From positions 28,528,587-28,592,586 of the forward strand of contig OX439135.1 in assembly GCA_949318235.1 (NCBI GenBank): 64,000 nt of DNA, given 5' to 3'. The stretch's first letter is position 1. The number at the start of each line of letters is the position of its first letter. The notes below the pieces were generated by a model. That model made no database searches, had not been told where the DNA came from, and saw nothing but the letters and a program-made list of their open reading frames with translations. Positions 34,849 to 47,400 of the stretch are shown here, piece by piece. The DNA is from Ecdyonurus torrentis. Lineage: Eukaryota > Arthropoda > Insecta > Ephemeroptera > Heptageniidae. A program made the position numbers and the translations under genes.

Positions 34849-37550
34849 ATGAAACAAAGTTTCTATTTCAAGAACCAAATGTTATTGAATGATAAAAATC
34901 ATATTTTTACACGATTAAAACTTGTTTTGATGATTTCTCAAAAACTAAGAATGCTACAGACTTATATTTTACTCAAAACATAGCTTTTTTAATTCTCTAC
35001 AAAAAAGATGTCTTAAACTTTTTTGCTCCGACGCATACTTTTTGGGTTATTGACAATTTTAGTTTTCACTCATCATGTAGCCAAACCGAGTCATGAAACA
35101 AAGTTTCTATTTCAAGAACCAAATGTTATTGAATGATAAAAATCATACTTTTTACACGATTAAAACTAGTTTTGATGATTTCTCAGAAACTGAGAATGCT
35201 ACAGACTTACTATTTAACTCAAAATATAGCTTTTTCAATTCTCTACAAAAAAGATGTCTTGAACTTTTTTGCTCCGACGCATACTTTTTGGGTTATTGAC
35301 AATTTTAGTTTTCACTCATCATGTAGCCAAACCGAGTCATGAAACAAAGTTTCTATTTCAAGAACCAAATGTTATTGAATGATAAAAATCATACTTTTTA
35401 CACGATTAAAACTAGTTTTGATGATTTCTCAGAAACTGAGAATGCTACAGACTTACTATTTTACTCAAAACATAGCTTTTTCAATTCTCTACAAAAAAGA
35501 TGTCTTGAACTTTTTTGCTCCGACGCATACTTTTTGGGTTATTGACAATTTTAGTTTTCACTCATCATGTAGCCAAACCGAGTCATGAAACAAAGTTTCT
35601 ATTTCAAGAACCAAATGTTATTGAATGATAAAAATCATACTTTTTACACGATTAAAACTAGTTTTGATGATTTCTCAGAAACTAAGAATGCTACAGACAT
35701 CAAATTCAACTCAAAACATAGCTTTTTCAATTCTCTACAAAAAAGATGTCTTGAACTTTTTTGCTCCGACGCATACTTTTTGGGTTATTGACAATTATAG
35801 TTTTCACTCATCATGTAGCCAAACCAAGTCATGAAACAAAGTTTCTATTTCAAGAACCAAATGTTATTGAATGATAAAAATCATACTTTTTACACGACTA
35901 AAACTAGTTGTGATGATTTCTCAAAAACTAAGAATGCTACAGACTTACTATTTTACTCAAAACATAGCTTTTTCAATTCTCTACAAAAAAGATGTCTTGA
36001 ACTTTTTTGCTCCGACGCATACTTTTTGGGTTATTGACAATTTTAGTTTTCACTCATCATGTAGCCAAACCAAGTCATGAAACAAAGTTTTTATTTCAAG
36101 AACCAAATGTTATTGAATGATAAAAATCATACTTTTTACACGATTAAAACTAGTTTTGATGATTTCTCAAAAACTAAGAATGCTACAGACTTACTATTTA
36201 ACTCAAAACATAGCTTTTTCAATTCTCTACAAAAAAGATGTCTTGAACTTTTTTGCTCCGACGCATACTTTTTGGGTTATTGACAATTTAAGTTTTCACT
36301 CATTATGTAGCCAAACCAAGTCATGAAACAAAGTTTCTATTTCAAGAACCAAATGTTATTGAATGATAAAAATCATACTTTTTACACGACTAAAACTAGT
36401 TGTGATGATTTCTCAAAAACTAAGAATGCTACAGACTTACTATTGAAGTCAAAACATAGCTTTTTCAATTCTCTACAAAAAAGATGTCTTGAACTTTTTT
36501 GCTCCGACGCATTTTTTTTGGGTTATTGACAATTTTAGTTTTCACTCATCATGTAGCCAAACTAAGTCATGAAACAAAGTTTTTATTTCAAGAACCAAAT
36601 GTTATTGAATGATAAAAATCATACTTTTTACACGATTAAAACTAGTTTTGATGATTTCTCAAAAACTAAGAATGCTACAGACTTACTATTGGAGTCAAAA
36701 CATAGCTTTTTCAATTCTCTACAAAAAAGATGTCTTGACCTTTTTTGCTCCGACGCATACTTTTTGGGTTATTGACAATTATAGTTTTCACTCATCATGT
36801 AGCCAAACCAAGTCATGAAACAAAGTTTCTATTTTAAGAACCAAATGTTATTGAATGATAAAAATCATACTTTTTACACGATTAAAACTAGTTTTGATGA
36901 TTTCTCAGAAACTAAGAATGCTACAGACATCAAATTCAACTCAAAACATAGCTTTTTCAATTCTCTACAAAAAAGATGTCTTGAACTTTTTTGCTCCGAC
37001 GCATACTTTTTGGGTTATTGACAATTTTAGTTTTCACTCATCATGTAGCCAAACCAAGTCATGAAACAAAGTTTCTATTTCAAGAACCAAATGTTATTGA
37101 ATGATAAAAATCATATTTTTACACGATTAAAACTTGTTTTGATGATTTCTCAAAAACTAAGAATGCTACAGACTTATATTTTACTCAAAACATAGCTTTT
37201 TTAATTCTCTACAAAAAAGATGTCTTAAACTTTTTTGCTCCGACGCATACTTTTTGGGTTATTGACAATTTTAGTTTTCACTCATCATGTAGCCAAACCG
37301 AGTCATGAAACAAAGTTTCTATTTCAAGAACCAAATGTTATTGAATGATAAAAATCATACTTTTTACACGATTAAAACTAGTTTTGATGATTTCTCAGAA
37401 ACTGAGAATGCTACAGACTTACTATTTAACTCAAAATATAGCTTTTTCAATTCTCTACAAAAAAGATGTCTTGAACTTTTTTGCTCCGACGCATACTTTT
37501 TGGGTTATTGACAATTTTAGTTTTCACTCATCATGTAGCCAAACCGAGTC
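34849..37550 (+). repeat. 9-monomer (2,212-bp) spaced duplication of a Y-S/F dimer, with a left-type island
   Basis: Y 34849 with S/F 35093 recurs as Y 37061 with S/F 37305. Both Y copies have TTTTTTAATTC, and both S/F copies have the rare T at p133 (AAAATATAG; 35225 and its counterpart). Between them lie S 35339, N-y 35585, T 35831, F-L 36077, TKf 36323, E 36569 (GACC) and N 36815. The last three equal 24527-25264. Confidence 0.88.
36077..36322 (+). repeat. Chimeric monomer F (5') / N-L (3')
   Basis: The 5' part is F (T at p15, TTACTATTTAACTC) as in 196, 7813 and 13956. The tail is -L (TTTAAG, CATTATG, CCAAG), which otherwise follows N or T diagnostics. It immediately precedes the left-type island 36323-37060, as N-L does at 24281 and 11254. 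Confidence 0.7.
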
Positions 37551-39760
37551 ATGAAACAAAGTTTCTATTTCAAGAACCAAATGTTATTGAATGATAAAAA
37601 TCATACTTTTTACACGATTAAAACTAGTTTTGATGATTTCTCAGAAACTAAGAATGCTACAGACATCAAGTTCAACTCAAAACATAGCTTTTTCAATTCT
37701 CTACAAAAAAGATGTCTTGAACTTTTTTGCTCCGACGCATACTTTTTGGGTTATTGACAATTTTAGTTTTCACTCATCATGTAGCCAAACCGAGTCATGA
37801 AACAAAGTTTCTATTTCAAGAACCAAATGTTATTGAATGATAAAAATCATACTTTTTACACGATTAAAACTAGTTTTGATGATTTCTCAAAAACTAAGAA
37901 TGCTACAGACATCAAATTCAACTCAAAACATAGCTTTTTCAATTCTCTACAAAAAAGATGTCTTGAACTTTTTTGCTCCGACGCATACTTTTTGGGTTAT
38001 TGACAATTTAAGTTTTCACTCATTATGTAGCCAAACCAAGTCATGAAACAAAGTTTCTATTTCAAGAACCAAATGTTATTGAATGATAAAAATCATACTT
38101 TTTACACGACTAAAACTAGTTGTGATGATTTCTCAAAAACTAAGAATGCTACAGACTTACTATTTTACTCAAAACATAGCTTTTTCAATTCTCTACAAAA
38201 AAGATGTCTTCAACTTTTTTGCTCCGACGCATACTTTTTGGGTTATTGACAATTATAGTTTTCACTCATCATGTAGCCAAACCGAGTCATGAAACAAAGT
38301 TTCTATTTCAAGAACCAAATGTTATTGAATGATAAAAATCATACTTTTTACACGATTAAAACTAGTTTTGATGATTTCTCAGAAACTAAGAATGCTACAG
38401 ACATCAAATTCAACTCAAAACATAGCTTTTTCAATTCTCTACAAAAAAGATGTCTTGAACTTTTTTGCTCCGACGCATACTTTTTGGGTTATTGACAATT
38501 TAAGTTTTCACTCATTATGTAGCCAAACCAAGTCATGAAACAAAGTTTCTATTTCAAGAACCAAATGTTATTGAATGATAAAAATCATATTTTTACACGA
38601 TTAAAACTTGTTTTGATGATTTCTCAAAAACTAAGAATGCTACAGACTTATATTTTACTCAAAACATAGCTTTTTCAATTCTCTACAAAAAAGATGTCTT
38701 GAACTTTTTTGCTCCGACGCATACTTTTTGGGTTATTGACAATTTTAGTTTTCACTCATCATGTAGCCAAACCGAGTCATGAAACAAAGTTTCTATTTCA
38801 AGAACCAAATGTTATTGAATGATAAAAATCATACTTTTTACACGACTAAAACTAGTTGTGATGATTTCTCAAAAACTAAGAATGCTACAGACATCAAATT
38901 CAACTCAAAACATTGCTTTTTCAATTCTCTACAAAAAAGATGTCTTGAACTTTTTTGCTCCGACGCATACTTTTTGGGTTATTGACAATTTAAGTTTTCA
39001 CTCATTATGTAGCCAAACCAAGTCATGAAACAAAGTTTCTATTTCAAGAACCAAATGTTATTGAATGATAAAAATCATACTTTTTACACGACTAAAACTA
39101 GTTGTGATGATTTCTCAAAAACTAAGAATGCTACAGACTTACTATTTTACTCAAAACATAGCTTTTTCAATTCTCTACAAAAAAGATGTCTTCAACTTTT
39201 TTGCTCCGACGCATACTTTTTGGGTTATTGACAATTATAGTTTTCACTCATCATGTAGCCAAACCGAGTCATGAAACAAAGTTTCTATTTCAAGAACCAA
39301 ATGTTATTGAATGATAAAAATCATACTTTTTACACGATTAAAACTAGTTTTGATGATTTCTCAGAAACTAAGAATGCTACAGACATCAAATTCAACTCAA
39401 AACATAGCTTTTTCAATTCTCTACAAAAAAGATGTCTTGAACTTTTTTGCTCCGACGCATACTTTTTGGGTTATTGACAATTATAGTTTTCACTCATCAT
39501 GTAGCCAAACCAAGTCATGAAACAAAGTTTCTATTTCAAGAACCAAATGTTATTGAATGATAAAAATCATATTTTTACACGATTAAAACTTGTTTTGATG
39601 ATTTCTCAAAAACTAAGAATGCTACAGACTTATATTTTACTCAAAACATAGCTTTTTCAATTCTCTACAAAAAAGATGTCTTAAACTTTTTTGCTCCGAC
39701 GCATACTTTTTGGGTTATTGACAATTTTAGTTTTCACTCAACATGTAGCCAAACCGAGTC
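37551..39760 (+). repeat. Block with a Tq-N-Y trimer twice and a T/N chimera
   Basis: Starts: N 37551 (private G at 37670), N-L 37797, Tq-y 38043, N-L 38289, Y 38535, T/N-L 38779 (private T at 38914), Tq-y 39025, N-y 39271, Y 39517. Tq-N-Y at 38043 and 39025 are 982 bp apart. From 39025 the order Tq, N-y, Y, S, N-y, T follows that of 27967-29440 at an offset of 11,058 bp. Y 39517 has a private A at 39741. Confidence 0.85.
38779..39024 (+). repeat. Chimeric monomer T (5') / N-L (3')
   Basis: It has the T marks at p68 and p80 but the N diagnostic ATCAAATTCAACTC and the -L tail. All other T-marked monomers have TTACTATT followed by TTAC, GAAG or GGAG. It also has a private T at 38914 (CATTGC instead of CATAGC). 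Confidence 0.78.
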
Positions 39761-42700
39761 ATGAAACAAAGTTTCTATTTCAAGAACCAAATGTTATTGA
39801 ATGATAAAAATCATACTTTTTACACGATTAAAACTAGTTTTGATGATTTCTCAGAAACTGAGAATGCTACAGACTTACTATTTTACTCAAAACATAGCTT
39901 TTTCAATTCTCTACAAAAAAGATGTCTTGAACTTTTTTGCTCCGACGCATACTTTTTGGGTTATTGACAATTTTAGTTTTCACTCATCATGTAGCCAAAC
40001 CGAGTCATGAAACAAAGTTTCTATTTCAAGAACCAAATGTTATTGAATGATAAAAATCATACTTTTTACACGATTAAAACTAGTTTTGATGATTTCTCAG
40101 AAACTAAGAATGCTACAGACATCAAATTCAACTCAAAACATAGCTTTTTCAATTCTCTACAAAAAAGATGTCTTGAACTTTTTTGCTCCGACGCATACTT
40201 TTTGGGTTATTGACAATTATAGTTTTCACTCATCATGTAGCCAAACCAAGTCTTGAAACAAAGTTTCTATTTCAAGAACCAAATGTTATTGAATGATAAA
40301 AATCATACTTTTTACACGACTAAAACTAGTTGTGATGATTTCTCAAAAACTAAGAATGCTACAGACTTACTATTTTACTCAAAACATAGCTTTTTCAATT
40401 CTCTACAAAAAAGATGTCTTGAACTTTTTTGCTCCGACGCATACTTTTTGGGTTATTGACAATTTTAGTTTTCACTCATCATGTAGCCAAACCGAGTCAT
40501 GAAACAAAGTTTCTATTTCAAGAACCAAATGTTATTGAATGATAAAAATCATACTTTTTACACGATTAAAACTAGTTTTGATGATTTCTCAGAAACTAAG
40601 AATGCTACAGACATCAAATTCAACTCAAAACATAGCTTTTTCAATTCTCTACAAAAAAGATGTCTTGAACTTTTTTGCTCCGACGCATACTTTTTGGGTT
40701 ATTGACAATTTTAGTTTTCACTCATCATGTAGCCAAACCGAGTCATGAAACAAAGTTTCTATTTCAAGAACCAAATGTTATTGAATGATAAAAATCATAC
40801 TTTTTACACGATTAAAACTAGTTTTGATGATTTCTCAGAAACTAAGAATGCTACAGACATCAAATTCAACTCAAAACATAGCTTTTTCAATTCTCTACAA
40901 AAAAGATGTCTTAAACTTTTTTGCTCCGACGCATACTTTTTGGGTTATTGACAATTATAGTTTTCACTCATCATGTAGCCAAACCAAGTCATGAAACAAA
41001 GTTTCTATTTCAAGAACCAAATGTTATTGAATGATAAAAATCATACTTTTTACACGACTAAAACTAGTTGTGATGATTTCTCAAAAACTAAGAATGCTAC
41101 AGACTTACTATTTTACTCAAAACATAGCTTTTTCAATTCTCTACAAAAAAGATGTCTTGAACTTTTTTGCTCCGACGCATACTTTTTGGGTTATTGACAA
41201 TTTTAGTTTTTACTCATCATGTAGCCAAACCGAGTCATGAAACAAAGTTTCTATTTCAAGAACCAAATGTTATTGAATGATAAAAATCATACTTTTTACA
41301 CGATTAAAACTAGTTTTGATGATTTCTCAGAAACTGAGAATGCTACAGACTTACTATTTTACTCAAAACATAGCTTTTTCAATTCTCTACAAAAAAGATG
41401 TCTTGAACTTTTTTGCTCCGACGCATACTTTTTGGGTTATTGACAATTTTAGTTTTCACTCATTATGTAGCCAAACCGAGTCATGAAACAAAGTTTCTAT
41501 TTCAAGAACCAAATGTTATTGAATGATAAAAATCATACTTTTTACACGATTAAAACTAGTTTTGATGATTTCTCAGAAACTAAGAATGCTACAGACATCA
41601 AATTCAACTCAAAACATAGCTTTTTCAATTCTCTACAAAAAAGATGTCTTGAACTTTTTTGCTCCGACGCATACTTTTTGGGTTATTGACAATTATAGTT
41701 TTCACTCATCATGTAGCCAAACCAAGTCATGAAACAAAGTTTCTATTTCAAGAACCAAATGTTATTGAATGATAAAAATCATACTTTTTACACGACTAAA
41801 ACTAGTTGTGATGATTTCTCAAAAACTAAGAATGCTACAGACTTACTATTTTACTCAAAACATAGCTTTTTCAATTCTCTACAAAAAAGATGTCTTGAAC
41901 TTTTTTGCTCCGACGCATACTTTTTGGGTTATTGACAATTTTAGTTTTCACTCATCATGTAGCCAAACCGAGTCATGAAACAAAGTTTCTATTTCAAGAA
42001 CCAAATGTTATTGAATGATAAAAATCATACTTTTTACACGATTAAAACTAGTTTTGATGATTTCTCAGAAACTGAGAATGCTACAGACTTACTATTTTAC
42101 TCAAAACATAGCTTTTTCAATTCTCTACAAAAAAGATGTCTTGAACTTTTTTGCTCCGACGCATACTTTTTGGGTTATTGACAATTTTAGTTTTCACTCA
42201 TCATGTAGCCAAACCGAGTCATGAAACAAAGTTTCTATTTCAAGAACCAAATGTTATTGAATGATAAAAATCATACTTTTTACACGATTAAAACTAGTTT
42301 TGATGATTTCTCAGAAACTAAGAATGCTACAGACATCAAATTCAACTCAAAACATAGCTTTTTCAATTCTCTACAAAAAAGATGTCTTAAACTTTTTTGC
42401 TCCGACGCATACTTTTTGGGTTATTGACAATTATAGTTTTCACTCATCATGTAGCCAAACCAAGTCATGAAACAAAGTTTCTATTTCAAGAACCAAATGT
42501 TATTGAATGATAAAAATCATACTTTTTACACGACTTAAACTAGTTGTGATGATTTCTCAAAAACTAAGAATGCTACAGACTTACTATTTTACTCAAAACA
42601 TAGCTTTTTCAATTCTCTACAAAAAAGATGTCTTGAACTTTTTTGCTCCGACGCATACTTTTTGGGTTATTGACAATTTTAGTTTTTACTCATCATGTAG

Positions 42701-44434
42701 CCAAACCGAGTCATGAAACAAAGTTTCTATTTCAAGAACCAAATGTTATTGAATGATAAAAATCATACTTTTTACACGATTAAAACTAGTTTTGATGATT
42801 TCTCAGAAACTGAGAATGCTACAGACTTACTATTTTACTCAAAACATAGCTTTTTCAATTCTCTACAAAAAAGATGTCTTGAACTTTTTTGCTCCGACGC
42901 ATACTTTTTGGGTTATTGACAATTTTAGTTTTCACTCATTATGTAGCCAAACCGAGTCATGAAACAAAGTTTCTATTTCAAGAACCAAATGTTATTGAAT
43001 GATAAAAATCATACTTTTTACACGATTAAAACTAGTTTTGATGATTTCTCAGAAACTAAGAATGCTACAGACATCAAATTCAACTCAAAACATAGCTTTT
43101 TCAATTCTCTACAAAAAAGATGTCTTGAACTTTTTTGCTCCGACGCATACTTTTTGGGTTATTGACAATTATAGTTTTCACTCATCATGTAGCCAAACCA
43201 AGTCATGAAACAAAGTTTCTATTTCAAGAACCAAATGTTATTGAATGATAAAAATCATACTTTTTACACGACTAAAACTAGTTGTGATGATTTCTCAAAA
43301 ACTAAGAATGCTACAGACTTACTATTTTACTCAAAACATAGCTTTTTCAATTCTCTACAAAAAAGATGTCTTGAACTTTTTTGCTCCGACGCATACTTTT
43401 TGGGTTATTGACAATTATAGTTTTCACTCATCATGTAGCCAAACCGAGTCATGAAACAAAGTTTCTATTTCAAGAACCAAATGTTATTGAATGATAAAAA
43501 TCATACTTTTTACACGACTAAAACTAGTTGTGATGATTTCTCAAAAACTAAGAATGCTACAGACTTACTATTTTACTCAAAACATAGCTTTTTCAATTCT
43601 CTACAAAAAAGATGTCTTGAACTTTTTTGCTCCGACGCATACTTTTTGGGTTATTGACAATTTTAGTTTTTACTCATCATGTAGCCAAACCGAGTCATGA
43701 AACAAAGTTTCTATTTCAAGAACCAAATGTTATTGAATGATAAAAATCATACTTTTTACACGATTAAAACTAGTTTTGATGATTTCTCAGAAACTGAGAA
43801 TGCTACAGACTTACTATTTTACTCAAAACATAGCTTTTTCAATTCTCTACAAAAAAGATGTCTTGAACTTTTTTGCTCCGACGCATACTTTTTGGGTTAT
43901 TGACAATTTTAGTTTTCACTCATTATGTAGCCAAACCGAGTCATGAAACAAAGTTTCTATTTCAAGAACCAAATGTTATTGAATGATAAAAATCATACTT
44001 TTTACACGATTAAAACTAGTTTTGATGATTTCTCAGAAACTAAGAATGCTACAGACATCAAATTCAACTCAAAACATAGCTTTTTCAATTCTCTACAAAA
44101 AAGATGTCTTGAACTTTTTTGCTCCGACGCATACTTTTTGGGTTATTGACAATTATAGTTTTCACTCATCATGTAGCCAAACCAAGTCATGAAACAAAGT
44201 TTCTATTTCAAGAACCAAATGTTATTGAATGATAAAAATCATACTTTTTACACGACTAAAACTAGTTGTGATGATTTCTCAAAAACTAAGAATGCTACAG
44301 ACTTACTATTTTACTCAAAACATAGCTTTTTCAATTCTCTACAAAAAAGATGTCTTGAACTTTTTTGCTCCGACGCATACTTTTTGGGTTATTGACAATT
44401 TTAGTTTTCACTCATCATGTAGCCAAACCGAGTC
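39761..44434 (+). repeat. S-N-T trimer block with 1,476-bp and 984-bp duplications
   Basis: Starts: S 39761, N-y 40007, T 40253 (TTG for ATG), N 40499, N-y 40745 (A at p169), T 40991 (T at p221), S 41237 (T at p228), N-y 41483, T 41729, S 41975, N-y 42221 (A at p169), T 42467 (T at p221, stop at 42535-42537), S 42713, N-y 42959, T-y 43205, T 43451 (T at p221), S 43697, N-y 43943, T 44189. The rare A169, T221 and T228 marks show that 40745-41728 recurs at 42221 (1,476 bp later), and that 42467-43204 recurs at 43451 (984 bp later). No shortened monomers occur here. Confidence 0.9.
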
Positions 44435-47400
44435 ATGAAACAAAGTTTCTATTTCAAGAACCAAATGTTATTGAATGATAAAAATCATACTTTTTACACG
44501 ATTAAAACTAGTTTTGATGATTTCTCAGAAACTGAGAATGCTACAGACTTACTATTTTACTCAAAACATAGCTTTTTCAATTCTCTACAAAAAAGATGTC
44601 TTGAACTTTTTTGCTCCGACGCATACTTTTTGGGTTATTGACAATTTTAGTTTTCACTCATCATGTAGCCAAACCGAGTCATGAAACAAAGTTTCTATTT
44701 CAAGAACCAAATGTTATTGAATGATAAAAATCATACTTTTTACACGATTAAAACTAGTTTTGATGATTTCTCAAAAACTAAAAATGCTACAGACATCAAA
44801 TTCAACTCAAAACATAGCTTTTTCAATTCTCTACAAAAAAGATGTCTTGAACTTTTTTGCTCCGACGCATACTTTTTGGGTTATTGACAATTTAAGTTTT
44901 CACTCATTATGTAGCCAAACCAAGTCATGAAACAAAGTTTCTATTTCAAGAACCAAATGTTATTGAATGATAAAAATCATACTTTTTACACGACTAAAAC
45001 TAGTTGTGATGATTTCTCAAAAACTAAGAATGCTACAGACTTACTATTTTACTCAAAACATAGCTTTTTCAATTCTCTACAAAAAAGATGTCTTGAACTT
45101 TTTTGCTCCGACGCATACTTTTTGGGTTATTGACAATTTTAGTTTTCACTCATCATGTAGCCAAACCGAGTCATGAAACAAAGTTTCTATTTCAAGAACC
45201 AAATGTTATTGAATGATAAAAATCATACTTTTTACACGATTAAAACTAGTTTTGATGATTTCTCAAAAACTAAAAATGCTACAGACATCAAATTCAACTC
45301 AAAACATAGCTTTTTCAATTCTCTACAAAAAAGATGTCTTGAACTTTTTTGCTCCGACGCATACTTTTTGGGTTATTGACAATTTAAGTTTTCACTCATT
45401 ATGTAGCCAAACCAAGTCATGAAACAAAGTTTCTATTTCAAGAACCAAATGTTATTGAATGATAAAAATCATACTTTTTACACGACTAAAACTAGTTGTG
45501 ATGATTTCTCAAAAACTAAGAATGCTACAGACTTACTATTTTACTCAAAACATAGCTTTTTCAATTCTCTACAAAAAAGATGTCTTGAACTTTTTTGCTC
45601 CGACGCATACTTTTTGGGTTATTGACAATTTTAGTTTTCACTCATCATGTAGCCAAACCAAGTCATGAAACAAAGTTTCTATTTCAAGAACCAAATGTTA
45701 TTGAATGATAAAAATCATATTTTTACACGATTAAAACTTGTTTTGATGATTTCTCAAAAACTAAGAATGCTACAGACTTATATTTTACTCAAAACATAGC
45801 TTTTTTAATTCTCTACAAAAAAGATGTCTTAAACTTTTTTGCTCCGACGCATACTTTTTGGGTTATTGACAATTTTAGTTTTCACTCATCATGTAGCCAA
45901 ACCGAGTCATGAAACAAAGTTTCTATTTCAAGAACCAAATGTTATTGAATGATAAAAATCATACTTTTTACACGATTAAAACTAGTTTTGATGATTTCTC
46001 AGAAACTGAGAATGCTACAGACTTACTATTTAATTCAAAACATAGCTTTTTCAATTCTCTACAAAAAAGATGTCTTGAACTTTTTTGCTCCGACGCATAC
46101 TTTTTGGGTTATTGACAATTTTAGTTTTCACTCATCATGTAGCCAAACCGAGTCATGAAACAAAGTTTCTATTTCAAGAACCAAATGTTATTGAATGATA
46201 AAAATCATACTTTTTACACGATTAAAACTAGTTTTGATGATTTCTCAGAAACTAAGAATGCTACAGACATCAAATTCAACTCAAAACATAGCTTTTTCAA
46301 TTCTCTACAAAAAAGATGTCTTGAACTTTTTTGCTCCGACGCATACTTTTTGGGTTATTGACAATTATAGTTTTCACTCATCATGTAGCCAAACCAAGTC
46401 ATGAAACAAAGTTTCTATTTCAAGAACCAAATGTTATTGAATGATAAAAATCATACTTTTTACACGACTAAAACTAGTTGTGATGATTTCTCAAAAACTA
46501 AGAATGCTACAGACTTACTATTTTACTCAAAACATAGCTTTTTCAATTCTCTACAAAAAAGATGTCTTCAACTTTTTTGCTCCGACGCATACTTTTTGGG
46601 TTATTGACAATTTTAGTTTTCACTCATCATGTAGCCAAACCGAGTCATGAAACAAAGTTTCTATTTCAAGAACCAAATGTTATTGAATGATAAAAATCAT
46701 ACTTTTTACACGATTAAAACTAGTTTTGATGATTTCTCAAAAACTAAGAATGCTACAGACATCAAATTCAACTCAAAACATAGCTTTTTCAATTCTCTAC
46801 AAAAAAGATGTCTTGAACTTTTTTGCTCCGACGCATACTTTTTGGGTTATTGACAATTTAAGTTTTCACTCATTATGTAGCCAAACCAAGTCATGAAACA
46901 AAGTTTCTATTTCAAGAACCAAATGTTATTGAATGATAAAAATCATATTTTTACACGATTAAAACTTGTTTTGATGATTTCTCAAAAACTAAGAATGCTA
47001 CAGACTTATATTTTACTCAAAACATAGCTTTTTCAATTCTCTACAAAAAAGATGTCTTAAACTTTTTTGCTCCGACGCATACTTTTTGGGTTATTGACAA
47101 TTTTAGTTTTCACTCATCATGTAGCCAAACCGAGTCATGAAACAAAGTTTCTATTTCAAGAACCAAATGTTATTGAATGATAAAAATCATACTTTTTACA
47201 CGATTAAAACTAGTTTTGATGATTTCTCAGAAACTGAGAATGCTACAGACTTACTATTTTACTCAAAACATAGCTTTTTCAATTCTCTACAAAAAAGATG
47301 TCTTGAACTTTTTTGCTCCGACGCATACTTTTTGGGTTATTGACAATTTTAGTTTTCACTCATCATGTAGCCAAACCGAGTCATGAAACAAAGTTTCTAT

